Origin: Alloalcanivorax dieselolei B5
Lineage (GTDB): Bacteria > Pseudomonadota > Gammaproteobacteria > Pseudomonadales > Alcanivoracaceae
Assembly (NCBI RefSeq): GCF_000300005.1
Contig: NC_018691.1
Location: forward strand, 248,001-312,000
Length of the DNA: 64,000 bases
Direction of reading: 5' to 3'
A model generated the notes under the pieces. That model worked only from the letters and a program-made list of their open reading frames with translations, was not told where the DNA came from and did no database searches. Every line of letters begins with the position of its first letter. The first letter of the stretch is position 1. Position numbers and translations under genes: made by a program. Shown here piece by piece: positions 27,479-36,519 of the stretch.

Positions 27479-29011
27479 CTATAGCGACTGGAATATCAGC
27501 ACGCGATGGTTTCCGGCCTCGGGAACCATCAGCTTGTCCCGGTAAAAGTAGACGCCCGTGGGAAAGTTCAGCACCCGTGCCGAGGCGGCGCCGTCATCCT
27601 CACCGTTCTGGTCGTCGTCGTTTGATTGATTGTGAGTGAGATCGCTCTGGCCCAGCACGATATCGGCTTGCTGGAAGTTATTGGTGGGGAAGCTGTTCCA
27701 GATCAGTACGCGATGATTGCGGCTGTCGGTGACCGCCAGTTGCTCGCCGTTGGAATCGATGCCGTAGGGGGTGTCCAGATTTTCCGCGGACCCGGTGACC
27801 GAGGTGAAATCCGCCTGGCCCAGCACGATATCAGCAGGTTGGAAGTGGCTGGTGGGGAAGGTATTCCAGATCAGCACCCGGTTATTATCGTTGTCCGCCA
27901 GTGCGAGACGATGGCCGTCCGTCCAGAGGCCGGTGGGGAAATCGAGCGCACGGGCGGAATGGACGACGCTGCCGTCCTGGCTGCCCTCATCTGGGGCGCA
28001 ACGGGTAAAGTCGGGCTGACCCAGTACCAGATCCGCGGGCTGGCCGTGGGTGGTGGGCAGGGCGTTCCAGATCAGCACTCGATTGTGGGAGGAGTCGGCC
28101 ACCACCAGTTTGCCGTCCGGGGTGAGCACGGCGGCTTCGGGATAGCGCAAGTGGGTGGCATCGCAAGCGGTGTCTTCGGAATCCAGACTGGTTTGCCCCA
28201 CGACGACATCGGGTTCGGCCCCGCCGCTGGTGGGGACCGTGTTGTAAATCAGGACCCGGTTGCCGTCGCTGTCCGCCACCGCCATCTTGCCGCCCGCTAT
28301 CGAAACCCCTTCCGGGCGGGGCAGCCCACCCGGCTCGTTGCTGGTGAAATCCGGCTGGCCCAGCACGAAATCGGCGGCGGCGGTGTTGACAGTGGGAAAG
28401 GTGTGGTAGCCCAGCACCCGGTAATTGTCGGTGTCACTGATGAACAGCGTGCCGGAAGAGCTTACCGCCGGATTGCCATACGGGGTGGCCAGGGAGTCGG
28501 CCGCTGGTTTGTCGTAGTCCGTCTCCGCCCCCGTCCCCTTGTTGGGGCCGGTGCCGGTGAAGTCTGCCTGGCCGATAACAGTGGCGGCGGGCTGGAACGT
28601 ATTGAATTCCAATTTGACCAGCCAGGCCGCCGTTACGGTGGGCAGGGCATTGCCGGCCCGGTCCTTGGCGTCGATGCTCAGATCAACCCCGGAACCGCGC
28701 GGCCAGGTGCCGTCGCCGGGCGTCAGGGTCAGCGTTTTGCCGTCGTCGGACCAGGCCAAAGTGCTGCTCGCCTCCAGCGCGCCGCCCAATTGCAGGCTGT
28801 CGGTATCCATGGGTTCACTGAACGTCACCACGATGCGGGCTGTCTTATCCAGCACCGGGCCGGTCTGATCGAGTGAAGCCGTGGGCGGCGTGCCATCCCG
28901 GGAACCACTGCCCCCTCCGCCTCCCCCGCAAGCGGAAAGGGTGAGGGTCGCGGCCAGGCCCAATGCCGTCAGGCCGCGCGGTGTCATGCTGATGAAGTCC
29001 TTGTCGCTCAT
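27479..29011 (-). CDS. NHL-repeat beta-propeller lipoprotein with N-terminal Ig-like domain
   Basis: 510 residues. The signal ends in lipobox LSAC followed by a Gly-rich linker. Next is a Big_5-type Ig domain (about 35-130: ARIVVTFSEPMDTDSL...). At least five propeller blades follow, built on a repeat like NRVLIWNxFPT...QPADIVLGQxDFT and VADxxNHRVL. The last strand VLIFQSL probably closes the ring. The ATG at 29011 has AAGGAAG at good spacing; an internal ATG at 28987 would leave a shorter signal. Probably an outer-membrane or periplasmic binding protein. Ligand unknown; monocistronic, divergent from tkt. Confidence 0.82.
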   Translation of the reverse strand: MSDKDFISMTPRGLTALGLAATLTLSACGGGGGGSGSRDGTPPTASLDQTGPVLDKTARIVVTFSEPMDTDSLQLGGALEASSTLAWSDDGKTLTLTPGDGTWPRGSGVDLSIDAKDRAGNALPTVTAAWLVKLEFNTFQPAATVIGQADFTGTGPNKGTGAETDYDKPAADSLATPYGNPAVSSSGTLFISDTDNYRVLGYHTFPTVNTAAADFVLGQPDFTSNEPGGLPRPEGVSIAGGKMAVADSDGNRVLIYNTVPTSGGAEPDVVVGQTSLDSEDTACDATHLRYPEAAVLTPDGKLVVADSSHNRVLIWNALPTTHGQPADLVLGQPDFTRCAPDEGSQDGSVVHSARALDFPTGLWTDGHRLALADNDNNRVLIWNTFPTSHFQPADIVLGQADFTSVTGSAENLDTPYGIDSNGEQLAVTDSRNHRVLIWNSFPTNNFQQADIVLGQSDLTHNQSNDDDQNGEDDGAASARVLNFPTGVYFYRDKLMVPEAGNHRVLIFQSL

Positions 29012-29143
29012 CGGTCTTCCTTGTGTGGTTTGGCGGATACACTCTTTTTAGGAGTATCACAAAACGGTGGAGGGGCACGAGGTTGGAACCCGTTTTTGAG
29101 AGGTTTGTTTTACAAAGGGCGGGCCGCCCCCAAGGGCGCTGAA

Positions 29144-29186
29144 AGAGGCGGGATTCCGGCGCCCGGGCCCCGCCGTCTCTTTATTT
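29144..29186 (+). terminator. Terminator-like stem-loop in the tkt leader
   Basis: AGAGGCGG (29144-29151) can pair with CCGTCTCT (29173-29180, one G-U pair), followed by TTTATTT. No gene lies upstream on this strand, so it would be either a leader attenuator for tkt or coincidence. The rest of the 29012-29253 gap shows no gene. Confidence 0.3.
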
Positions 29187-29253
29187 GCCCGCGACTCGTC
29201 CATGGGCGACAATAGCGCCCCTTTTTCAGCCACCAGTCAGTTTGGAGCCCTGC

Positions 29254-31260
29254 ATGTCCAGTGCCCCCGCCAGCCGTGATCTCGCCAATGCCATCCGTGC
29301 GCTCAGCATGGATGCGGTCCAGCAAGCCAATTCCGGCCACCCCGGCGCACCCATGGGCATGGCGGACATCGCCGAAGTGCTCTGGCGCGGTTTTCTCAAG
29401 CACAACCCCGGCAACCCGAAGTGGCCGGACCGGGACCGCTTCGTGCTGTCCAACGGCCACGGTTCCATGCTGCTGTACAGCCTGCTGCACCTGACCGGCT
29501 ACGGCGTCAGCCTGGAAGACATCAAGAACTTCCGGCAACTCGGCAGCCCCACCGCCGGGCACCCGGAATATGGCGACGCGCCGGGTATCGAGACCACCAC
29601 CGGCCCGCTGGGGCAGGGCATCGCCAACGCCGTGGGCATGGCGCTGGCGGAGAAGGTGCTGGCGGCGCAGTTCAATCGCGAAGGCCACCAGATCGTCGAT
29701 CACCATACCTACTGTTTCCTGGGTGATGGCTGCATGATGGAGGGGATTTCCCACGAAGTGGCGTCCCTGGCCGGGACCCTGGGGCTGGGTAAACTGATCG
29801 CCTTCTATGATGACAACGGCATTTCCATCGATGGCGAGGTGGAAGGCTGGTTCACCGACGATACGGTGGAACGCTTCCGCGCCTACGGCTGGCAGGTGAT
29901 CCCCAATGTGGACGGCCATGATCCGGAAGAGATCCGCATGGCGGTGGAAACCGCGCGCAAGAACAGCGAACAGCCTACCCTGATCTGCTGCAAGACCATC
30001 ATCGGCTTCGGCAGCCCCAACAAGCAGGGCAAGGAAGAATCCCACGGCGCCGCGCTGGGCGAGGACGAAATCGCCCTGACTCGTGAAGCCCTGGGATGGC
30101 AGCACGGTCCGTTCGAGATTCCCGAAGATATTCGCCAGGCCTGGGATGCTTGCGACACCGGTGCCGGGCAGGAGGCCGAATGGCAGGCCCGGTTCGACGC
30201 CTACCGGGCGGAATTCCCGGAGCTGGCGGTGGAGTACCAGCGCCGTATGGACGGCAAGCTGCCCACCGGCTTCGATCAGGCCGCCCAGGCCTTCATCAAG
30301 GCGTGTCAGGAAAAGGGCGAAAAAGTGGCCAGCCGCAAGGCCAGCCAGAATGCCCTGGACGCCTACGGTCCGCTGCTGCCGGAACTGCTTGGCGGCTCCG
30401 CCGATCTGGCCGGTTCCAACAACACGCTGTGGAAAGGCTGCAAGGCGGTGAATGCTGCTGACGCCAGCGGTAACTATGTGCATTACGGGGTGCGCGAGTT
30501 CGGGATGACCGCGATCATGAACGGCGTTTGCCTGCACGGTGGCCTGCGCCCCTACGGCGGTACCTTCCTGGTGTTCATGGAATACGCCCGCAACGCCGTG
30601 CGCATGGCGGCGCTGATGCACCAGCCCAATATTCTGGTCTACACCCATGACTCCATCGGTCTGGGCGAGGACGGCCCCACCCACCAGCCCATCGAACAGC
30701 TGGCCAACCTGCGCATGACGCCGAACATGAGCACCTGGCGCCCGTGCGACACGGTGGAAACCGCGGTGGCCTGGAAACACGCTCTGCAGCGTCAGGACGG
30801 CCCCACCGCGCTGATCTGTTCCCGCCAGGGGCTGCCCTGCATGCCCCGGGACGAGAACGTTCTGGTCCAGGTGGAAAAGGGCGGCTATACCCTGCTGCAA
30901 ACCGGTGAAGGCACCCCGGACGCACTGATCATCGCCACCGGCTCGGAAGTGGAACTGGCGGTGAAGGCCGCTGAATCGCTGGGGGCCGCCGGCCGCAATG
31001 TGCGCGTGGTATCCATGCCCAGCGTCGATGCCTTCCTGTCGCAAAGCGCGGATTACCAGGAAAGCGTGCTGCCGGCGGCGGTCAGAGCACGGGTGGCGGT
31101 GGAAGCGGCGATCAGCGATTACTGGTATCGCTTTGTCGGTCTGGACGGCAAGGTGGTAGGCATGACCGGGTTCGGCGCTTCCGCCCCCGCCGGAGACCTG
31201 TACAAGCATTTCGGCATCACCGCCGAGGCGGTGACAGAGGCCGTGGAGAGCCTGCTTTGA
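29254..31260 (+). CDS. tkt: Transketolase
   Basis: 668-residue thiamine-diphosphate enzyme shuttling two-carbon units between sugar phosphates in the pentose phosphate pathway. Seen: [34 protein letters not shown], the ThDP motif starting LGDGCMMEG and ending DDNGISIDG, the [15 protein letters not shown] segment and [20 protein letters not shown]. The ATG at 29254 follows TTTGGAGC and matches the family N-terminus. First gene of a sugar-phosphate operon with epd, pgk and fba. Confidence 0.96.
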   Translation: MSSAPASRDLANAIRALSMDAVQQANSGHPGAPMGMADIAEVLWRGFLKHNPGNPKWPDRDRFVLSNGHGSMLLYSLLHLTGYGVSLEDIKNFRQLGSPTAGHPEYGDAPGIETTTGPLGQGIANAVGMALAEKVLAAQFNREGHQIVDHHTYCFLGDGCMMEGISHEVASLAGTLGLGKLIAFYDDNGISIDGEVEGWFTDDTVERFRAYGWQVIPNVDGHDPEEIRMAVETARKNSEQPTLICCKTIIGFGSPNKQGKEESHGAALGEDEIALTREALGWQHGPFEIPEDIRQAWDACDTGAGQEAEWQARFDAYRAEFPELAVEYQRRMDGKLPTGFDQAAQAFIKACQEKGEKVASRKASQNALDAYGPLLPELLGGSADLAGSNNTLWKGCKAVNAADASGNYVHYGVREFGMTAIMNGVCLHGGLRPYGGTFLVFMEYARNAVRMAALMHQPNILVYTHDSIGLGEDGPTHQPIEQLANLRMTPNMSTWRPCDTVETAVAWKHALQRQDGPTALICSRQGLPCMPRDENVLVQVEKGGYTLLQTGEGTPDALIIATGSEVELAVKAAESLGAAGRNVRVVSMPSVDAFLSQSADYQESVLPAAVRARVAVEAAISDYWYRFVGLDGKVVGMTGFGASAPAGDLYKHFGITAEAVTEAVESLL

Positions 31261-31297
31261 GAAGAGAGAGTCCGACGTTCGGCGTCCGACCATTATT

Positions 31298-32314
31298 ATG
31301 AAAGTCGCCATCAACGGATACGGTCGTATCGGGCGCTCTTTCGTCAGGGCCCTGGCGGAGCGCTGGGAGCGGGGTTGGCAGGCGCCGTTCACGCTGACGG
31401 CGATCAACGACCTCGGCGAGGCGGAGGATCTGCTGTACCTGACCCGCTACGACACCACCCACGGCCGTTTGCCGCAGGAAGCCAGCCTGCGGGACGGCCG
31501 TTTGCATCTGGCGGAGCAGACGCCCCTGTTGCTTAACGAGCCGCAACCGGCGCGTCTGCCCTGGCGGGAACTGGGCGTGGATCTGGTGTTGGAATGCTCC
31601 GGGCATTTCCGCGCTTACCGGGATGCCGCGGTGCATCTGGAGGCCGGTGCCGGGCGGGTGATCCTCGGCGCGGTGCCGTTTGATCGCGCCGATCAGGTGG
31701 TGGTGTACGGTGTCAATCAGGAGCAGGTGGGCGGCAATGACCGCGTCCTTTCCGCGGCCTCCTGCACCACTCACTGCATCGCGCCGTTGCTGCGGGCGCT
31801 GCATGCGGATTTCGGGGTGCGTCAGGCGCTGATGCAGGAAACCCACGCCTATACCTCCGATCAGACCCTGCTGGATCACGTGCACCGGGATCCCCGCCGT
31901 GGCCGGGCCGGCGCGCAGAACATCGTGCCCACCACCAGCAGCGCCATCGGCGCGGTGCAGCAGGTGTTGCCGGAATTAGCCGGGCGTATCAGCGGTCACA
32001 GTATTCGTGTGCCGACGCTCAACGTGGCCATGGTGGAACTGACTCTGTCCCTGGAACGTCCCCCGGGCAGCGACGATCTGGACCCGTGGTTGCGCCGTCT
32101 GGCGGCGGACAGCAACGGGCTGCTGGGCTACAACGACCAGCCGCTGGTCAGCGCCGATTTCAACCACCGCCCGGAGTCCGCCATCATCGACGGCTCCCTG
32201 AGCCGGGTGCAGGGCGAGCTGGTGCAATTGGTGGCCTGGTACGACAACGAGTGGGGCTATGCCAACCGGCTGCTCGACTGGGTAAGTGAGTTGTCCAGGG
32301 CGTCGAACGTCTGA
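31298..32314 (+). CDS. epd: Erythrose-4-phosphate/glyceraldehyde-3-phosphate dehydrogenase
   Basis: 338-residue NAD-dependent aldehyde dehydrogenase of the GAPDH fold. The Rossmann motif is [18 protein letters not shown]; the nucleophile is the first Cys of [14 protein letters not shown], and the catalytic His lies in [15 protein letters not shown]. The C-terminus [16 protein letters not shown] is typical. The usual CTTNC is CTTHC here, an unusual Asn-to-His change next to the active site. Order tkt-epd-pgk-fba favours epd (pyridoxal phosphate synthesis branch) over glycolytic gap, but the two cannot be separated reliably by eye. Confidence 0.8.
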   Translation: MKVAINGYGRIGRSFVRALAERWERGWQAPFTLTAINDLGEAEDLLYLTRYDTTHGRLPQEASLRDGRLHLAEQTPLLLNEPQPARLPWRELGVDLVLECSGHFRAYRDAAVHLEAGAGRVILGAVPFDRADQVVVYGVNQEQVGGNDRVLSAASCTTHCIAPLLRALHADFGVRQALMQETHAYTSDQTLLDHVHRDPRRGRAGAQNIVPTTSSAIGAVQQVLPELAGRISGHSIRVPTLNVAMVELTLSLERPPGSDDLDPWLRRLAADSNGLLGYNDQPLVSADFNHRPESAIIDGSLSRVQGELVQLVAWYDNEWGYANRLLDWVSELSRASNV

Positions 32315-32387
32315 CGCCCGACGGAATCTTCGAACCGACAAGTTTTCATCATCCCGGATGGATGGTTTTAGACGAGGTAGCAAGACC

Positions 32388-33551
32388 ATGAACTTCAAAC
32401 GCATGACCGACCTGGACCTGAAGGGCAAGCGGGTATTGATCCGTGAAGACCTGAACGTGCCGGTCAAAGAGGGCAAGGTCACCAGTGATGCACGCATCCG
32501 TGCTTCCCTGCCGACCATTGAGCACGCGCTGAAGGCCGGTGCCCGGGTGATGCTGATGTCCCACCTGGGCCGCCCCAGTGAAGGGGAGTACGAAGAGCAG
32601 TTTTCCCTGAAACCGGTGGCCGAGCACCTGGGAACCCTGCTGGGCCGGGACGTGCCGCTGGTGAAGGACTGGCTCGACGGTGTCGAGGTGGCCGAGGGCG
32701 AGGTCGTGCTGTGCGAGAACGTGCGTTTCAATAAAGGCGAAAAGAAGGACGACGAGGCGTTGTCACAGAAGATGGCGGCGCTGTGTGATATCTATGTGAT
32801 GGATGCCTTCGGCACCGCTCACCGTGCCCAGGCGTCCACCCACGGGGTCGGCAAGTTCGCCCCGGTGGCCTGCGCCGGCCCGCTGCTGGCCAATGAGCTG
32901 GATGCGCTGGCCAAGGCGCTGGACAACCCGGCCAAGCCGCTGGTGGCGATCGTTGGCGGTTCCAAGGTGTCCACCAAACTGGAAGTGCTGGAAGCGCTGG
33001 CCGACAAAGTGGATCAGCTGATCGTCGGCGGCGGCATCGCCAACACCTTCCTGGCGGCGGAAGGGCTGCCGGTGGGCAAATCCCTGCATGAGCCGGATTT
33101 GCTCGACGCGGCGCGCAAAATCGCCACCAAGGTGCACATTCCGCTGCCGGTGGATGTGGTGGTGGCCACGGAATTTTCCGCCGACGCGGAAGCGGTGACC
33201 AAGAAGGTGGAAGAGGTGAGCGAGGATGACATGATCCTCGACGTGGGCCCGCAAACCGCCCACGTCTTCGCCGCGCTGATGAAGGAAGCCCGCACCATCA
33301 TCTGGAACGGCCCGGTGGGCGTGTTCGAGTTCGACCAGTTCGGTGAGGGCACCCAGGAAATGGCCGAGGCCATCGCCGACAGCGAAGCGTTCTCCATCGC
33401 CGGCGGCGGTGACACCCTGGCCGCGGTGGACAAGTATGAAATCGCCGACCGCATCAGCTACATTTCCACCGGCGGCGGTGCCTTCCTGGAGTTCGTGGAA
33501 GGCAAGACCTTGCCCGCGGTGGCCATGCTCGAGGCCCGGGCCAGGGACTGA
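32388..33551 (+). CDS. pgk: Phosphoglycerate kinase
   Basis: 387-residue two-lobe kinase interconverting 1,3-bisphosphoglycerate and 3-phosphoglycerate with ATP formation. Seen: [92 protein letters not shown] and the nucleotide loop [16 protein letters not shown] with [12 protein letters not shown]. The ATG at 32388 is the conserved start; an in-frame ATG at 32286 overlaps epd and adds unconserved residues. Confidence 0.97.
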   Translation: MNFKRMTDLDLKGKRVLIREDLNVPVKEGKVTSDARIRASLPTIEHALKAGARVMLMSHLGRPSEGEYEEQFSLKPVAEHLGTLLGRDVPLVKDWLDGVEVAEGEVVLCENVRFNKGEKKDDEALSQKMAALCDIYVMDAFGTAHRAQASTHGVGKFAPVACAGPLLANELDALAKALDNPAKPLVAIVGGSKVSTKLEVLEALADKVDQLIVGGGIANTFLAAEGLPVGKSLHEPDLLDAARKIATKVHIPLPVDVVVATEFSADAEAVTKKVEEVSEDDMILDVGPQTAHVFAALMKEARTIIWNGPVGVFEFDQFGEGTQEMAEAIADSEAFSIAGGGDTLAAVDKYEIADRISYISTGGGAFLEFVEGKTLPAVAMLEARARD

Positions 33552-33552
33552 G

Positions 33553-33625
33553 ACGCTGGCACGCAACACGCCAGCACGCGCCCACGCCAAAGCGTGCCAG
33601 CGTGAAGCGTGTTGCCTGTAAGCGA
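33553..33625. repeat. Family 2 interspersed repeat between pgk and fba
   Basis: cgctggcacgcaacacgcca on the left and gcgtgccagcgtgaagcgtg then ttgcctgtaagcg on the right are approximate reverse complements, giving an imperfect hairpin inside the sugar-phosphate operon. Confidence 0.75.
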
Positions 33626-33691
33626 AACAAGGTTACGGACGAAGTAATAGTGGTGTCGGTCACCACCAACGGATAATCAAGGGGTAAAACC

Positions 33692-34756
33692 ATGGCACTG
33701 ATCAGCATGCGCCAATTGCTGGACCACGCCGCCGAGCACGGCTACGGCGTTCCGGCGTTCAACGTGAACAACCTGGAACAGATGCGCGCCATCATGGAAG
33801 CGGCGGATAAAACCAATTCGCCGGTGATCGTGCAGGCCAGCGCCGGTGCCCGCAAGTACGCCGGTGCCCCGTTCCTGCGCCACCTGATTCTGGCGGCGGT
33901 GGAAGAATTCCCCCATATCCCGGTGGTCATGCACCAGGATCATGGCACCAGCCCCGCCGTGTGCCAGCGCTCCATTCAACTGGGCTTTTCCTCGGTGATG
34001 ATGGACGGCTCCCTGGGTGAGGACGGCAAAACCCCCACCGACTACGAGTACAACGTGCGGGTGACCCGTCAGGCGGTGGATATGGCCCACGCCTGCGGCG
34101 TCTCGGTGGAAGGGGAGCTGGGCTGTCTGGGCTCCCTGGAAACCGGCCAGGCCGGCGAGGAAGACGGTATCGGCGCGGAAGGCACCCTGAGCCATGAGCA
34201 GATGCTCACCGACCCGGAAGAGGCAGCGGACTTCGTCAAGGCCACCCATGTGGACGCCCTGGCCATCGCCATCGGTACCAGCCACGGCGCCTACAAGTTC
34301 ACCCGTCCGCCCACCGGCGACATTCTGGCCATCGAGCAGATCAAGGCGATCCATGCCCGTATCCCGGATACCCACTTGGTCATGCACGGCTCTTCTTCCG
34401 TGCCGCAGGACTGGCTCGCCATCATCAATGAGTTCGGTGGCGAGATCCCGGAAACCTATGGCGTGCCGGTGGAAGAGATTCAGGAAGGCATCAAATACGG
34501 GGTGCGCAAGGTCAACATCGATACCGACCTGCGTCTGGCGTCCACCGGCGCCATCCGCCGGTTCCTGGCCACCAACAAGGCCGAGTTTGACCCACGCAAG
34601 TACCTGAAGGAATCCGTGACCGCCATGCGCGATATCTGTATCGCCCGGTACGAAGCGTTCGGTACCGCCGGTAACGCCGACAAGATCAAGCCGGTAAACC
34701 TGGAAGTGATGTTCCAGCGTTACGAAGACGGCGAACTGGACCCGCGCGTTAAGTAA
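33692..34756 (+). CDS. fba: Fructose-bisphosphate aldolase, class II
   Basis: 354-residue zinc aldolase splitting fructose-1,6-bisphosphate. It belongs to the longer Calvin-cycle/CbbA-like subtype: [55 protein letters not shown] (Asp and His of the active site), [36 protein letters not shown], the zinc-binding [18 protein letters not shown] and the phosphate-binding [12 protein letters not shown]. Fourth gene of the tkt-epd-pgk-fba run; the 140-bp gap to pgk holds a family 2 repeat, so separate initiation is possible. Confidence 0.95.
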   Translation: MALISMRQLLDHAAEHGYGVPAFNVNNLEQMRAIMEAADKTNSPVIVQASAGARKYAGAPFLRHLILAAVEEFPHIPVVMHQDHGTSPAVCQRSIQLGFSSVMMDGSLGEDGKTPTDYEYNVRVTRQAVDMAHACGVSVEGELGCLGSLETGQAGEEDGIGAEGTLSHEQMLTDPEEAADFVKATHVDALAIAIGTSHGAYKFTRPPTGDILAIEQIKAIHARIPDTHLVMHGSSSVPQDWLAIINEFGGEIPETYGVPVEEIQEGIKYGVRKVNIDTDLRLASTGAIRRFLATNKAEFDPRKYLKESVTAMRDICIARYEAFGTAGNADKIKPVNLEVMFQRYEDGELDPRVK

Positions 34757-34774
34757 AGATCGGGCTTGGCCGTC

Positions 34775-34955
34775 CAACGCTGACACGCAACACGCAAACA
34801 CGCCTTTAACCGCCCTGTCATCCCGGGCCTGACCCGGGATCTCCCTCTGGAGGGCATCGGGCTTTGTAGAGGGAGATGCCGGATCACGTCCGGCATGACG
34901 TTTTTCACAAGAGGGCTTTGGGTTTGGCGTGCCAGCGTGTTGCTTGCCAGCGAAT
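34775..34955. repeat. Composite repeat region after fba
   Basis: Three elements. A family 2 core (cacgcaacacgcaaacacgc) lies near 34783. A separate palindromic repeat follows at 34817-34902 with ATCCCGGG/CCCGGGAT (34820-34827, 34833-34840), CTCCCTC/GAGGGAG and an ATGCCGG/CCGGCAT stem; this CCCGGGcctgaCCCGGG type is widespread in proteobacteria. Another family 2 core (gcgtgccagcgtgttgcttg) starts near 34928. The first stem could terminate fba transcription. Bases 34956-35030 show nothing recognisable. Confidence 0.7.
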
Positions 34956-35030
34956 TCGTGCCGTGACGCCTGCCTTTTCTTCCCCCATCTCCTTCCTCCT
35001 CCCGTCCTCTTGCCTGAAAGTGCCGTTCAC

Positions 35031-35094
35031 TTGGCGGATACTCCAGTCGGCGCTATGATGGTTACTTGGTGTTACACATAACAATAGTCGTAAC
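35031..35094 (+). promoter_or_regulatory. Promoter of the TetR gene with GTTAC-N14-GTAAC operator candidate
   Basis: TTGGCG (35031-35036), 17-bp spacer and TATGAT (35054-35059) make a good sigma-70 promoter. Immediately downstream, GTTAC occurs at 35061, and GTTAC (35071-35075) with GTAAC (35090-35094) form an inverted repeat 14 bp apart. The same spacing recurs at 35771-35794 in front of the neighbouring gene, suggesting autorepression by the TetR protein. Confidence 0.6.
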
Positions 35095-35131
35095 TCATCT
35101 AAGCGACGCGAGAATTTCAGGGAGAGCCTCC

Positions 35132-35758
35132 ATGGCGATCGACAATTGTGAAAACCTGCCCGGACAACGCGGGCCCGCCGACCACGAGCGGCGTACACAG
35201 ATTCTGCAGGTGGCGGATGAACTGTTCCGAGTGCACGGTTACCGCAAGACCTCGGTGACCGACATTGCCAAGGCGATTGGAGTGTCCAGCGCTTATCTGT
35301 ACCGCTTTTTCGATTCCAAACAGGCGATCGGTGAGTCGGTTTGCGCCCTGGCGTTGTCGACCATGGGCGAGGCCATCCGCGCCGTCTCCGAGCGCGACGC
35401 CTCCGCCACTCAGCGCCTGCGCGACATGCTGCACACCTTGCTTTCCGAGGGGATGCGGCTGTTTCTCAAGGAGCGGTGCATACACGATATTGTTGTTGTC
35501 TCCATTGAGAATCAGTGGGCGGTCACCGAAGAACACAATAATGAGATCTACGAGGCGATCGAGAAAATCGTCTCGGACGGCCGTGAAAGCGGGGAATTCG
35601 AGCGTAAGACGCCATTGGATGAGGTTTGCATGGCGATCCGCGTCACCGCCGCCGCCTACGCTCACCCGGTGCTGCTCAGCCGGCTGGGGAACACCGAGGA
35701 GATGGAGACCAAGCTGGCGGCGGTTACCAACCTGATCCTTCGGAGTCTGGCACCCTGA
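35132..35758 (+). CDS. TetR-family transcriptional regulator
   Basis: 208 residues. The HTH region (about 22-70) reads RRTQILQVADELFRVHGYRK, TSVTDIAKAIGVSSAYLYRF, FDSKQAIGESVC, a textbook TetR N-domain. The C-terminal ligand domain has HDIVVVSIENQWAVTEEHNN and is unassigned. The ATG at 35132 follows GGGAGAG; an in-frame ATG at 35066 is rejected because it overlaps the predicted operator and transcription start. It probably represses itself and the secreted-protein gene at 35895, whose promoter carries the same inverted repeat. Confidence 0.88.
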   Translation: MAIDNCENLPGQRGPADHERRTQILQVADELFRVHGYRKTSVTDIAKAIGVSSAYLYRFFDSKQAIGESVCALALSTMGEAIRAVSERDASATQRLRDMLHTLLSEGMRLFLKERCIHDIVVVSIENQWAVTEEHNNEIYEAIEKIVSDGRESGEFERKTPLDEVCMAIRVTAAAYAHPVLLSRLGNTEEMETKLAAVTNLILRSLAP

Positions 35759-35770
35759 AAATAATCGAAA

Positions 35771-35807
35771 GTTACAAGTTGACAATAACGTAACCTGTAA
35801 CTATACT
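35771..35807 (+). promoter_or_regulatory. Consensus sigma-70 promoter with TetR-type operator candidate
   Basis: TTGACA (35779-35784), exactly 17 bp, TATACT (35802-35807): a near-perfect sigma-70 promoter, with start expected near 35814. GTTAC (35771-35775) and GTAAC (35790-35794) flank the -35 with the same 14-bp spacing as in front of the TetR gene, and a second GTAAC lies at 35797-35801. Strong promoter under likely tight repression. Confidence 0.7.
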
Positions 35808-35894
35808 GGCTCCATCAGCGTGGGAGACCAGCAAGCACTCGCGAAATCGCCCTGACCTCCCGCGACATTCCCTGAATGTGAACGTGAGGAAAGG

Positions 35895-36350
35895 ATGATG
35901 AAAAACGTAGCCCGTTTGTCCGTTGCCGCCCTGGTCGTTGCTGGTCTGGCTGCCGCACCGCTGGCCCAGGCCAACAGTTTCGAAGATCAGGTTCGTGCCG
36001 ATTATCTGAGCGCCCGTGAGCAGATCGACTCCCCGGCGCTGGTTGACGGCCAGGTACAAAGAGCCGCCAGCGATCGCCTGCAAGCCGAGCAGCGTGGTCA
36101 GTCCCAGGGTGAAGGTCGTGATTTCCTGAGCGTCCGTGAAAATATCGACTCCCAGGACTACATCGCTTACCGCTCCCAGGAAGCTCAGCACAACCTGGCG
36201 GTCGCCAAGGAACGTGCTCCCCTGGCCAGCCAGACTCCGGTGGATCACCTGGGTCACCGCCTGAACCTGGACTCTCCGGAGAATCTGCAACGCGTCATCT
36301 CCGAAGTGCAGGCCCAGCAAGCATTGCGAGCTCAGCAGGCACAGCTGTAA
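35895..36350 (+). CDS. Secreted repeat protein, unknown function (D-Y/F-x3-R-x2-I/L-D-S repeats)
   Basis: 151 residues with a clear signal peptide ending PLAQA. The mature part has three copies of a short motif: DYLSAREQIDSPALV (about 36-50), DFLSVRENIDSQDYI (76-90) and HRLNLDSPENLQRVI (123-137). They are separated by Gln/Ala/Glu-rich helical stretches. The protein at 37929-38363 carries the same motif. No known domain is recognised. Driven by the near-consensus promoter at 35779; terminated by the stem-loop at 36414. Probably periplasmic. Confidence 0.75.
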   Translation: MMKNVARLSVAALVVAGLAAAPLAQANSFEDQVRADYLSAREQIDSPALVDGQVQRAASDRLQAEQRGQSQGEGRDFLSVRENIDSQDYIAYRSQEAQHNLAVAKERAPLASQTPVDHLGHRLNLDSPENLQRVISEVQAQQALRAQQAQL

Positions 36351-36413
36351 GAGACTCGCCAGCAAACCTGCAAGCTTGTAGTACTTCGCCCGGCTTCCCT
36401 GGCCGGGCCCATC

Positions 36414-36437
36414 AAAGCGCCCTTGACCGGGCGCTTT
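36414..36437 (+). terminator. Stem-loop terminator after the secreted repeat gene
   Basis: AAAGCGCCC (36414-36422) pairs perfectly with GGGCGCTTT (36429-36437) around a six-base loop, ending in TTTGTGG. A second stem, GCCCGGC/GCCGGGC, lies just before it near 36388-36408. Confidence 0.65.
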
Positions 36438-36519
36438 GTGGTTCGGGCGATGGCATGCCGGGCACGGAGTGCCTATCATTGACGGTTGTCATACACCGCC
36501 TGAATCGAGTTTCCCGCCT

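Noticed and set aside
29110-31407. A 765-codon open frame on the minus strand opposite tkt
   Set aside because: Antisense shadow of transketolase with no recognisable domain and shadow-type composition.
31298-32314. Calling this gene glycolytic gap
   Set aside because: The tkt-epd-pgk-fba gene order and Epd-like N-terminus favour epd, although the fold alone does not decide.
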